The notes below the pieces were generated by a model. It worked only from the letters and a program-made list of their open reading frames with translations. It was not told the DNA's origin and did not search any database. Made by a program: the position numbers and the translations under genes. Below, in pieces: positions 1 to 6,221 of a DNA stretch of 6,994 nt. The stretch is from Clostridia bacterium (lineage in GTDB: Bacteria; Bacillota; DSM-16504; Desulfitibacterales; Desulfitibacteraceae), in NCBI GenBank assembly GCA_018333845.1, contig JAGXSK010000020.1, forward strand, positions 1-6,994, given 5' to 3'. Every line of letters begins with the position of its first letter. Within the stretch, counting starts at the first letter, position 1.

Positions 1-20
1 TTAAGCAGGATAGTTAAACA

Positions 21-29
21 AAGGTGGTG
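21..29 (+). promoter_or_regulatory. Ribosome binding site that decides the aldolase start
   Basis: The AAGGTGGTG stretch is a good Shine-Dalgarno match. It lies only about 3 bases before the in-frame TTG at 31 but about 9 bases before the in-frame GTG at 37, so the GTG is the better start. The bases before it (1-20) contain stop codons and no recognisable gene. Confidence 0.6.
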
Positions 30-36
30 TTTGCAG

Positions 37-681
37 GTGGCAAGCTTAAAGGAAAGGCAGGCCCTGGTAAGTCTGGTTAAAGAAAAGAAGATTGTGGCAA
101 TTTTACGCGGTGTAAAGGAAGAACACGTTGAAAACCTGACAGAAGCTCTGCTTAATGGGGGAATAAGTATTTTGGAGGTAACCCTTAATACACCTGGAGC
201 ATTGAAAATGATTAAACTTTTACAAGAAAAGTACTCAGGTGAACTGGCAGTTGGTGCAGGTACAGTACTTACCATCCAGGGCGTCCAGGATGTAATAGGG
301 GCAGGAGGCCAGTTTATAGTCACACCAAATTTTAATTCAGAACTTGTAAGATTTTGTGATGGAAATCATATTCCAGTTTTTCCCGGAGCCTTTACAGCAA
401 GTGAGGTGGTGGCTGCTCATGAGGCTGGTGCAGATATTGTCAAGGTTTTTCCGGCCATGCCCATGGGCCCCGGTTATATTAAAGCTCTAAAAGGTCCCCT
501 GGACCATATTTCCTTGATGCCCACAGGTGGAGTGGGGCTGGATAACATTGGCGAGTTTCTAAAGGCAGGAGCCTGTTCCTTTGGCATAGGCGGAGAACTG
601 GTTAATAAGAAGCTTATTGAAGAAGGGAACTGGGTAGAGCTAACTGCTCTTGCCAGAGAATATACTTCTATTCTTAAGTAA
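37..681 (+). CDS. 2-dehydro-3-deoxy-6-phosphogluconate/galactonate aldolase (Eda/DgoA family)
   Basis: Class I aldolase of the KDPG/KDPGal family. It would cleave 2-keto-3-deoxy-6-phospho sugar acids to pyruvate and glyceraldehyde-3-phosphate in the cytoplasm. Length is 214 residues from GTG 37 (216 from TTG 31), normal for the family. Visible motifs, numbered from the TTG, are AILRG near 23-27, the acid/base glutamate E49 in LEVTLNTP, GAGTV near 75-79, VTPN near 97-100, the Schiff-base lysine K138 in IVKVFPA, and the phosphate-binding PTGG and GIGG stretches near the C terminus. The position of the E. coli Eda active-site arginine (LEVTLRT) is asparagine here. LNTP, IVTPN, FPxxxxGPxYIKALK and ILRG all resemble DgoA (KDPGal aldolase) more than E. 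coli Eda, so the C4 configuration of the substrate is uncertain. Family assignment is firm; exact substrate is not. A sugar-acid kinase follows 2.5 kb downstream, which fits this role. Confidence 0.93.
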   Translation: MASLKERQALVSLVKEKKIVAILRGVKEEHVENLTEALLNGGISILEVTLNTPGALKMIKLLQEKYSGELAVGAGTVLTIQGVQDVIGAGGQFIVTPNFNSELVRFCDGNHIPVFPGAFTASEVVAAHEAGADIVKVFPAMPMGPGYIKALKGPLDHISLMPTGGVGLDNIGEFLKAGACSFGIGGELVNKKLIEEGNWVELTALAREYTSILK

Positions 682-690
682 ATAAAGGGC

Positions 691-718
691 AGCGGTATGA
701 TGTTAGCGGCATGATGCC
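691..718 (+). repeat. Imperfect tandem repeat, two 12-base copies with a 14-base period
   Basis: AGCGGTATGATG (691-702) is followed after TT by AGCGGCATGATG (705-716), 11 of 12 bases identical. The second copy runs into CC, so that GGCATGATGCC (708-718) is also a near palindrome of 5-base arms around one base. The repeat lies in the 97-base gap between the aldolase and the Fe-S subunit gene. There is no T-run after it, so it is not a standard terminator. It could be a regulator site, but nothing further shows this. Confidence 0.5.
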
Positions 719-778
719 AAATAGACAATGGGAATTTTGGGCAAGTTGACTGCTTAAAAGAGATAGGGGGAATAAATA

Positions 779-1183
779 TTGAAGATTAAGGTGGAACATG
801 AAAAATGTACCGGCTGCAAGGCCTGCATGTTTGCCTGCTCCATGGTAAACCATAGGGTTGGCAGCTACAAATTTTCACGGATAAAGATTGATAAAGACGA
901 AGCAATTGAATTGTCCAGGCCAATAGTTTGTCACCAGTGTGAAGATGCTCCCTGTGCAGAAACCTGTCCTGCTTCGGCTCTAGAAAGAAACCCGGTAACG
1001 GGAGCAATAGTCCTTGACGAAGAAAAGTGCAGCAGCTGCCAGCTGTGCATTGGCAGCTGCCCCTTTGAGGCAATTTTTATGAATGATGATACACTTAAGC
1101 CCATGAAATGTGAATTGTGCAGTGGGGATCCCCAATGTGTAAAGGTATGTGAGCTGCCTGGAGCCATCCAGTTGGATAATTAA
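779..1183 (+). CDS. Four-cluster [4Fe-4S] ferredoxin-like electron transfer subunit of aldehyde oxidoreductase
   Basis: A small cytoplasmic polyferredoxin of the HycB/DmsB/AorA type (134 residues, no signal peptide, no membrane segment). It holds sixteen cysteines in four groups: C10, C13, C16, C20; C51, C54, C59, C63; C84, C87, C90, C94; and C111, C114, C120, C124. The first and third are classic CxxCxxCxxxC motifs and the other two are the longer-spaced variants of this family, enough for four [4Fe-4S] clusters. The start is TTG at 779, with AGGGGG at 765-770 about 8 bases upstream; no ATG or GTG fits the N terminus better, since the first cluster motif begins at residue 10. The AOR gene starts 21 bases after its stop, so it most likely carries electrons from AOR to ferredoxin or another acceptor. 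In Aromatoleum AOR the comparable subunit is AorA. The partner is inferred from position; the Fe-S content is read directly. Confidence 0.92.
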   Translation: MKIKVEHEKCTGCKACMFACSMVNHRVGSYKFSRIKIDKDEAIELSRPIVCHQCEDAPCAETCPASALERNPVTGAIVLDEEKCSSCQLCIGSCPFEAIFMNDDTLKPMKCELCSGDPQCVKVCELPGAIQLDN

Positions 1184-1204
1184 GAGGAAGGGAGGAGGAA
1201 GATA

Positions 1205-3109
1205 ATGGCTGGAACTATACTCCATGTTGATTTAACTTCCGGGAAGGTTTGGAAAGAAAGTATTAGTGTTGAGGATGCCCGCAAATATATAGGTTCCCGC
1301 GGCTTAAATGCCAGGCTGTTGTGGGATTTGACAAGACCGGGAATAGATCCTCTGGGTCCTGAAAACCCCCTGATTTTTGGTCCCGGGAGACTAAATGGAA
1401 CTAATGCACCTTCTGCAGGGCGTACCACTATTACCTGCAAGAGTCCGGCAACTGGGCTGTATTTAAAGACAAATGTGGGAGGCCACTGGGGTACAGAACT
1501 GAAGTTTGCAGGCTATGATCACCTGGTAGTCCATGGTGCAAGTGAAACACCTGTCTATCTCTATATAACTAATGAGAAGGTAGAAATCAGGGATGCCAGT
1601 GAGCTGTGGGGCAAGGACGTACGGCAGACTACAGAACTGCTCAGAAAGAAGCTGGCTAAAAAGCTTGAGGTAGCATGTATAGGTCAGGCCGGGGAAAACC
1701 TGGTTAACATGGCCAGCATCATGTGCTCCATCTATAATGCAGCTGCCAGGGGTGGTCCTGGTGCAGTCATGGGGTCCAAAAAGCTAAAGGCTGTAGCAGT
1801 ATCTGGTGACGGACATATCTCCTTTGCCGACCCTGAAGCCTTTAATGAAGCAGCCATGCAGTGTGTTAAGGGTTTGTATAAAGAATCTGGAATAGCCGGA
1901 CTCCATGCCTATGGAACCTCTGGGACTGTACTTCCATTAAATGAGCTAAAAGGCTTGCCGGTAGACAATTTCAAAAGAGGTTTTTATGAGGAAGCTGAAA
2001 AAATAGGTGGAATTGAGCTGGCTGAAGCCGGTTACTTGAAACGTAAAGTAGGCTGCAACGGCTGTATTATCGGCTGTCACCGCTACAGCGAAGTTGAAAA
2101 AGGTCCCTATAAGGGTTCCTTTGCCGGCGGACCTGAATACGAGACTGTAAATGCTGTGGGTGGAGGTTGCGGCATCTGGAACCTGGAGCCAATTTTAAAG
2201 GCCAATGAGCTCTGCAATATATACGGCATGGACACCATTTCTGTTGGCGGAGTCATACAATGGGCCATGGAGTGCTACGAAAAGGGTGTATTAACCAAAG
2301 AGGATACAGGAGGAATGGAGCTTACCTTTGGCAATGAGGAAGCCATGGTCAAACTGGTAGAGCAGATTGCCTTCAGGGAAGGGCTTGGAGATCTGTTATC
2401 CATGGGTGTGAAAAAAGCTGCAGAGAAGGCAGGTAAGGATTCCTACAAGTGGGCAGTTGAGATAAAGGGACTGGAACAGTCAAGGGTGGATACCCGTTCT
2501 GCCTTTTCATATGCATTAGCCTTTGCAGTAAATCCCAGGGGAGCAGATCACCTGCATACTGAATGTTTTGCAGAATTTGGTCTAAGTCAGGAATGCCGTG
2601 ACGTAATTAAAAAAATAACTGGGGATGAAAAATACGCCAATCCCTATCTGCCGGAAAAGCGCGCAGACATAGTACGCTGGCATGAAGACTGTTATGCAGT
2701 TACAGATTCCCTTGGTTTCTGTGCCTTTGTTACCACTGCCCTCTATGGGGTTACCCCAGAACTAATGGCAAGGCTGTTTGGTGCCACCCTTGGGACCCAT
2801 GTCACAGAGGAAGAAATCATGGAAACTGGGCGCAGAATAGTCACTCTAGAAAAAGCTTTTAATGTACGGGAAGGGGCAGACAGGAAGCTGGATACAGCCC
2901 CCTGGAGATTAATGAACGAGGCCCTGGTTGACCGGGCTGAGGGCAACAATGTAATTACCAGAGAGATTCTGGACAAGATGCTTGATGAATATTATGACCT
3001 GCATGGCTGGGACAGGAAAACCAGCTGGCCCAGGGAGGAAACCCTGGCAAAACTGGGGTTAGACCAGGTGGTCCAGGGGTTAAGGGAAGTAAACCGCCTG
3101 CCGGAATAA
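1205..3109 (+). CDS. aor: Aldehyde ferredoxin oxidoreductase, tungsten/molybdenum pyranopterin enzyme
   Basis: Oxidises an aldehyde to the carboxylic acid, passing two electrons through a [4Fe-4S] cluster. The 634 residues are slightly longer than the roughly 605 of the Pyrococcus furiosus enzyme. The N-terminal AOR domain covers about 1-205 and includes the cofactor-contacting NVGGHWG (90-96) and AARGGPGAVMGSK (from about 180). The C-terminal domains cover about 215-620. The cluster ligands are C284, C287 and C291 (CxxCxxxC) plus C506 in DSLGFC (501-506), where the DxxGxC motif also binds pterin. GPEYET carries E313, matching the conserved active-site glutamate of the family, and GADHLH (446-451) the conserved histidine region. 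The ATG has GGAGGAGG at 1191-1198, 6 bases upstream. All recognisable cofactor and cluster residues are intact. Metal (W or Mo) and substrate cannot be read from sequence; neighbours point to sugar aldehydes or (phospho)glyceraldehyde. Confidence 0.96.
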   Translation: MAGTILHVDLTSGKVWKESISVEDARKYIGSRGLNARLLWDLTRPGIDPLGPENPLIFGPGRLNGTNAPSAGRTTITCKSPATGLYLKTNVGGHWGTELKFAGYDHLVVHGASETPVYLYITNEKVEIRDASELWGKDVRQTTELLRKKLAKKLEVACIGQAGENLVNMASIMCSIYNAAARGGPGAVMGSKKLKAVAVSGDGHISFADPEAFNEAAMQCVKGLYKESGIAGLHAYGTSGTVLPLNELKGLPVDNFKRGFYEEAEKIGGIELAEAGYLKRKVGCNGCIIGCHRYSEVEKGPYKGSFAGGPEYETVNAVGGGCGIWNLEPILKANELCNIYGMDTISVGGVIQWAMECYEKGVLTKEDTGGMELTFGNEEAMVKLVEQIAFREGLGDLLSMGVKKAAEKAGKDSYKWAVEIKGLEQSRVDTRSAFSYALAFAVNPRGADHLHTECFAEFGLSQECRDVIKKITGDEKYANPYLPEKRADIVRWHEDCYAVTDSLGFCAFVTTALYGVTPELMARLFGATLGTHVTEEEIMETGRRIVTLEKAFNVREGADRKLDTAPWRLMNEALVDRAEGNNVITREILDKMLDEYYDLHGWDRKTSWPREETLAKLGLDQVVQGLREVNRLPE

Positions 3110-3141
3110 AAAGTACAGATATCCAAAGGAGGATTAGGAAA

Positions 3142-4167
3142 ATGTCTGATAAGGTTGTAACCTTTGGTGAAATAATGATGAGACTAGCCACCCCTGGCTT
3201 TCAGAGGATTGTTCAAGCCAGGGAATTTGAGGTAACTTACTGTGGCGGGGAAGCAAATGTAGCTGCCAGTTTGGCCAATTTTGGAATGGATGCCTATTTC
3301 GTATCAAAAGTCCCTGACAGCCCTGTGGGCCAGGCCTGTATTAATTTCTGCCGCCAGTATGGGATAAAAACTGACTACATGCTCAAGGGAGGCAGTCGCC
3401 TGGGTCTTTACTACCTGGAAGCAGGGGCATCCCAGAGGGCTTCCAAGGTTATATATGATAGAAAGGGTTCGGCCATTGCCGGGGCTAGCTATGAGGAGTT
3501 TCCCTGGGATGAAATATTTAAGGGAGCAGCAGTATTCCATGTGACAGGAATCACTCCAGCTATCAGCGATTCCGCTGCAGATGCTGCTCTAAAGGCAGTG
3601 CAGAAGGCCAAGGAAATGGGACTTACAGTCAGCTGTGACATAAATTTTCGTAAAAAACTATGGTCCAGGGAAAAGGCCAGGGAAGTAATGAGCAATATTT
3701 TTAAATATGTTGATATTGCCATTGGCAATGAGGAAGACACTGAGAATGTTTTCGGCATCAAGGCCGGGGTATCCGATGTAACCAGCGGGCAGATAGATGA
3801 AGAGGGCTACTGTAATGTGGCCAGGGAGCTAAGGGAAAAGTTTGGTTTAAGCAAGGTGGCAATTACCTTAAGAGAGAGCTTCTCGGCATCTGACAATGGC
3901 TGGTCTGCCCTGTTGTATGACGGCAAGGATTTTTGCTTTTCCAAAAAGTATAATATTCACATTGTAGACAGGGTAGGGGGAGGAGACTCCTTTGCCGGTG
4001 GATTGATCTATGCCCTGCTGAAAGGCTATGACAGTCAAAGGGCTGTGGATTTCGCAGCAGCAGCATCCTGTTTAAAGCATACCATACCTGGCGACTTTAA
4101 CCTGATTACCCTGGAGGAAGTTGAAAATCTCTTGTCTGGTGATGGATCAGGAAGGGTGCAGAGGTAA
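3142..4167 (+). CDS. kdgK: 2-keto-3-deoxygluconate kinase, PfkB family
   Basis: ATP-dependent sugar kinase that would phosphorylate 2-keto-3-deoxygluconate (KDG) to KDPG, the substrate of the aldolase at the start of the window. The 341 residues fit the family. Seen in order: FGEIMMRL near the N terminus, the substrate-binding GGEANVA and ANFG stretch (about 35-50), YYLE at 90-93, QRASKVIYDR at 98-107 (its R99 and R107 match the sugar-acid carboxylate-binding region typical of KDG kinases), DINFR and NEED in the central fold, and the PfkB signature DRVGGGDSF (276-284) with catalytic base D282. The usual GAGD reads GGGD here, a common variant. AAAGGAGG at 3125-3132 lies 9 bases before the ATG. 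It begins 32 bases after the AOR stop, and its stop overlaps the next start. Fructokinase or another PfkB sugar kinase is the alternative, but the YYLE and YDR motifs favour KDG. Confidence 0.88.
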   Translation: MSDKVVTFGEIMMRLATPGFQRIVQAREFEVTYCGGEANVAASLANFGMDAYFVSKVPDSPVGQACINFCRQYGIKTDYMLKGGSRLGLYYLEAGASQRASKVIYDRKGSAIAGASYEEFPWDEIFKGAAVFHVTGITPAISDSAADAALKAVQKAKEMGLTVSCDINFRKKLWSREKAREVMSNIFKYVDIAIGNEEDTENVFGIKAGVSDVTSGQIDEEGYCNVARELREKFGLSKVAITLRESFSASDNGWSALLYDGKDFCFSKKYNIHIVDRVGGGDSFAGGLIYALLKGYDSQRAVDFAAAASCLKHTIPGDFNLITLEEVENLLSGDGSGRVQR

Positions 4168-4436
4168 TGGCCGCAATTAACCTTAGATATGTGGGCGGAA
4201 CCAGCAAATTTTTTAAGGATCCCCAGAAGGTATTATCAATAGCAGAAGGCTCAACAGTTAAAGATCTTTTAGAAATAATCTGGGGGGAAAAAGCCCCAGA
4301 ACCATGCCAGGAAGATTGTGAAATGCCATTTCTAATCATTGTAAATGGTTCCAACATTCATTATCTGAACAAATATGAAACAGTACTAAAGGATGGGGAT
4401 ACAGTATCATTTTTGCCCTTTCTAGCAGGGGGATAG
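4167..4436 (+). CDS. MoaD/ThiS-family sulfur carrier for pyranopterin cofactor synthesis
   Basis: A ubiquitin-like beta-grasp protein of 89 residues ending exactly in Gly88-Gly89. That terminal Gly-Gly is the site that is adenylated and thiocarboxylated so that sulfur can be delivered to the molybdopterin dithiolene. Other family marks are the STVKDLLE helix start (about 29-36), IVNG (about 57-60) and LKDGDTVSFLPFLAGG at the C terminus. The ATG overlaps the kdgK stop by one base (TAATG, 4165-4169), and no separate strong ribosome site is needed, so translation is probably coupled. MoaD-like genes next to AOR genes are common and are thought to serve the tungsten or molybdenum cofactor. No MoaE, MoeB or other cofactor gene is in the window, so its partners must be elsewhere. 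A ThiS role (thiamine) is less likely in this context. Confidence 0.88.
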   Translation: MAAINLRYVGGTSKFFKDPQKVLSIAEGSTVKDLLEIIWGEKAPEPCQEDCEMPFLIIVNGSNIHYLNKYETVLKDGDTVSFLPFLAGG

Positions 4437-4439
4437 GAG
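4427..4439 (+). promoter_or_regulatory. Overlapping ribosome binding sites with two possible starts
   Basis: AGGGGGA (4427-4433) overlaps the end of the moaD-like gene and lies 7 bases before GTG 4441. AGGAG (4435-4439) is only 1 base before that GTG but 10 bases before an in-frame TTG at 4450. The GTG is preferred because of codon type and the first site, but the TTG, three residues shorter, is possible. Confidence 0.5.
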
Positions 4440-4440
4440 T

Positions 4441-5436
4441 GTGGATAAATTGTCTGTAAGTGAGGATTTGCTTGAAGCAGCACAAATTGTCCTTGCAAAG
4501 TGCATGGGAGTTTCTCCAGGGGAAAAGGTGCTGATTGTAAATGATGGTTGGGAACCAGATATTGTAAAGGCACTGACTGGGGCTGCCGGGCTTTTAAAGC
4601 ATGACAGCGTGGTCCTGCAGTTTTCTCCACGCAAAAACCATGGTGAGGAGCCGCCGGAGCTGGCAGCTGAAGTCATGTCCCTGGCTGATGTGATTCTTAT
4701 GGTTACATCCAAATCTTTATCCCATACCAGGGCCAGAAAGATGGCTGCCCAACGTGGAGCCAGGGCTGCCAGCATGCCAATGATAACACGGGAAATCTTC
4801 TTGCGCTCCATTGACCTGGACTATGGTGTCCTGGCTGAAGAAACTAAATTAGTGGCACACGTTCTCACAGAAGCCAGAGAACTAAAAATTACAACGCCCT
4901 CAGGAACTAATCTGCAGATGAACGTTGAGAAGAGGAAAGGCCATCTTGATGTGGGCACCATCCTGGCAAGGGGTTCATCAGGAAACCTGCCTGGAGGTGA
5001 AGCCTATATAGCTCCAATAGAAGAGGAAACCCAGGGAATTCTGGTTTTTGAGCAATCCCTGGCCGGTTGGGGCAGGCTGGATTCACCCATTGAGATTTGT
5101 GTAAATGGGGGCAGGGTAACCAGTATAAAGGGCGGCAGGGAAGCCCAGTGGTTAAAAGAGACACTTGCAGAAAGTGGCCCCGGTGGAGAAATAGTGGCAG
5201 AGCTTGGCATTGGCACCAATCCCAGGGCAGTCCTCAGCGGCAACATCCTTGAAGATGAAAAGGTGAAGGGGACTGTACACGCTGCCCTGGGGAGCAATTT
5301 TAGCTTTGGCGGAAGAAATGAAGCCAGCCTGCATATAGATGGGATGCTGTTAAAACCAACACTGCTAGCTGATGGAAGGGAAATTATTGTTGATGGAGTT
5401 TTAGTAATCCAAGATGGATGGGTAAATGCCATCTAA
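4441..5436 (+). CDS. M29 (aminopeptidase T-like) family metalloprotein, short form
   Basis: A cytoplasmic protein of 331 residues that resembles the M29 thermophilic metallo-aminopeptidases (AmpS/AmpT, COG2309-type) but is shorter than the usual 370-410. The N-terminal half is the Rossmann-like part (SPGEKVLIVND at about 22-32). The C-terminal half has the metal-ligand pattern of the family: E187 in LPGGEAYIAP, E254 in ELGIGTNP, H280 in GTVHAALG, and H298/D300 in LHIDG. All five expected ligand positions are filled, so it is probably an active metal enzyme. The same fold also contains the iron-dependent 2,5-dihydroxypyridine dioxygenase NicX, so peptidase activity is not certain. It begins 4 bases after the moaD-like gene, with GTG 4441 as preferred start (TTG 4450 possible). 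Why such a protein sits at the end of an AOR/sugar-acid operon is not explained by anything in the window. Confidence 0.82.
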   Translation: MDKLSVSEDLLEAAQIVLAKCMGVSPGEKVLIVNDGWEPDIVKALTGAAGLLKHDSVVLQFSPRKNHGEEPPELAAEVMSLADVILMVTSKSLSHTRARKMAAQRGARAASMPMITREIFLRSIDLDYGVLAEETKLVAHVLTEARELKITTPSGTNLQMNVEKRKGHLDVGTILARGSSGNLPGGEAYIAPIEEETQGILVFEQSLAGWGRLDSPIEICVNGGRVTSIKGGREAQWLKETLAESGPGGEIVAELGIGTNPRAVLSGNILEDEKVKGTVHAALGSNFSFGGRNEASLHIDGMLLKPTLLADGREIIVDGVLVIQDGWVNAI

Positions 5437-5497
5437 CCATATATGTGATGTCAAACTTTTAAAATCATAGCTACTAGCAAGGGGTGAAAAATCTAAA

Positions 5498-6112
5498 ATG
5501 AAAAAAAATATAGACCAAGGAGATTTAGCCCAAAGTGTATTTTTACTGCAGCCCAGCAGACCTATTTTATGCACCACAATTAATACGGATGGTTCTCTAC
5601 ATGTAGCACCCTTTAGCTGGATAAATCCTGTTTCCCATAAGCCTCCAAGGGTTGCTATGGCTTTATTAAATAAACCTAAGAAACAAAATTCCCTGGTAAA
5701 CATTGAGAGGACAGGAGAATTTGTAGTAAATGTTCCCAGTTTAGAGCTGGCAGAGAAGCTTGTTGAATGTTCTTATTTAATTAAAGAAGGAGAAAATAAA
5801 TTTAGAAGAGCAGGGTTTAATGTCCTGCCATCAGTTAAAGTTAGTCCTCCTGGAATCCAAGAATGTAAGGCCCATTTAGAGTGTAAAGTGATTAACTCCC
5901 TTGATGCAGGAGATCATATCCTTTTAGTGGCTGATATACTTCAAGCTAGTTATGAGGAAGGAGCCTATAGTTCTAACCTGCTTATTAATCTTGAAAGGTT
6001 TACACCTGCCATCCATATCTTAAACTATGTTTTGGATAAGTCACAGGTCCACGTTTTTTTAAAACCCTGTGGCAGTCATACCATAGAGGTACCCTATCCA
6101 GATAATCAATAG
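5498..6112 (+). CDS. Flavin reductase-like FMN-binding protein (DIM6/NTAB family)
   Basis: A 204-residue cytoplasmic protein with the split-barrel FMN-binding fold of the flavin reductase-like domain, about residues 15-165. Typical family stretches are SRPILCTTI (about 19-27), VAPFSWINPVSHKPPRV (about 36-52), the KKQNSLVNIERTGEFVVNV region that places the flavin phosphate (about 61-79), and a late FTPAIHIL that matches the PLIHL element of the family. A further roughly 30 residues follow with no motif I recognise. The ATG at 5498 has AAGGGG (5479-5484) 13 bases upstream, a rather long spacing. It is 61 bases past the M29-like gene with no clear terminator or strong promoter between, so it may be a distal operon gene or a separate unit; its more AT-rich coding suggests a different history. 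These proteins bind FMN and often act as NAD(P)H:flavin reductases or electron carriers; the substrate here is unknown. Confidence 0.85.
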   Translation: MKKNIDQGDLAQSVFLLQPSRPILCTTINTDGSLHVAPFSWINPVSHKPPRVAMALLNKPKKQNSLVNIERTGEFVVNVPSLELAEKLVECSYLIKEGENKFRRAGFNVLPSVKVSPPGIQECKAHLECKVINSLDAGDHILLVADILQASYEEGAYSSNLLINLERFTPAIHILNYVLDKSQVHVFLKPCGSHTIEVPYPDNQ

Positions 6113-6129
6113 TAGAAGGTTAATGATAA

Positions 6130-6153
6130 GCAGATTTAAGAAAAGAAATTTGC
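6130..6153 (+). other. AT-rich hairpin with no T-run
   Basis: GCAGATTT (6130-6137) can pair with AAATTTGC (6146-6153) across an 8-base loop, giving 8 pairs including one G-U. It lies 18 bases after the flavin reductase-like stop. The bases after it are AGGGAGG rather than a T-run, so it does not qualify as a standard intrinsic terminator; it may stabilise the 3' end or be coincidental in AT-rich DNA. Confidence 0.4.
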
Positions 6154-6154
6154 A

Positions 6155-6164
6155 GGGAGGTGAT
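6155..6164 (+). promoter_or_regulatory. Orphan Shine-Dalgarno sequence without a normal gene
   Basis: GGGAGGTGAT is close to a perfect anti-16S match but has no ATG, GTG or TTG at a usual distance. What follows is ATT AAG TAA (6165-6173), a two-codon reading only if ATT starts. A 15-codon frame from GTG 6160 (ending with TAG at 6207) overlaps the site itself and is not convincing. It could be a relic of a lost gene start. Confidence 0.45.
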
Positions 6165-6212
6165 ATTAAGTAAAAGAAGATCGGGTTTGCTAGTCGTGTG
6201 CTTGTAGTAATT

Positions 6213-6221
6213 TGTTACAAT
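6213..6221 (+). promoter_or_regulatory. Probable extended -10 promoter for the sugar-binding protein gene
   Basis: TGTTACAAT is an extended -10 element (TGn plus TACAAT, one mismatch to TATAAT). The -35 position 17 bases upstream (6193-6198, GTCGTG) is weak, which extended -10 promoters tolerate. It would give a leader of about 33 bases before the ATG at 6261. The element overlaps a small inverted repeat TTGT-T-ACAA (6212-6220) that could be bound by a regulator; this is inference. Confidence 0.4.

Noticed and set aside
746..751. TTGACT as a -35 box before the Fe-S subunit gene
   Set aside because: No acceptable -10 lies 16-18 bases on; that position falls in the ribosome site and start region.
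786..1440. Several long open frames on the minus strand, also over the AOR, kinase and M29-like genes
   Set aside because: They lie opposite well-supported genes, carry no recognisable domain, and lack ribosome sites; they are mirror frames.
5437..5497. Terminator or promoter between the M29-like and flavin reductase-like genes
   Set aside because: CATATATG at about 5438-5445 is a short palindrome only, there is no GC-rich stem with T-run, and TAAAAT near 5460 has no -35 partner at proper spacing.
6054..6061. In-frame slippery heptamer T TTT TTA near the end of the flavin reductase-like gene
   Set aside because: The shifted frame stops after about 14 more codons, giving a product of about the same length, and only a weak 6-pair flanking repeat is present (CACAGG 6042-6047 with CCTGTG 6066-6071). 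Most likely chance in AT-rich coding DNA.
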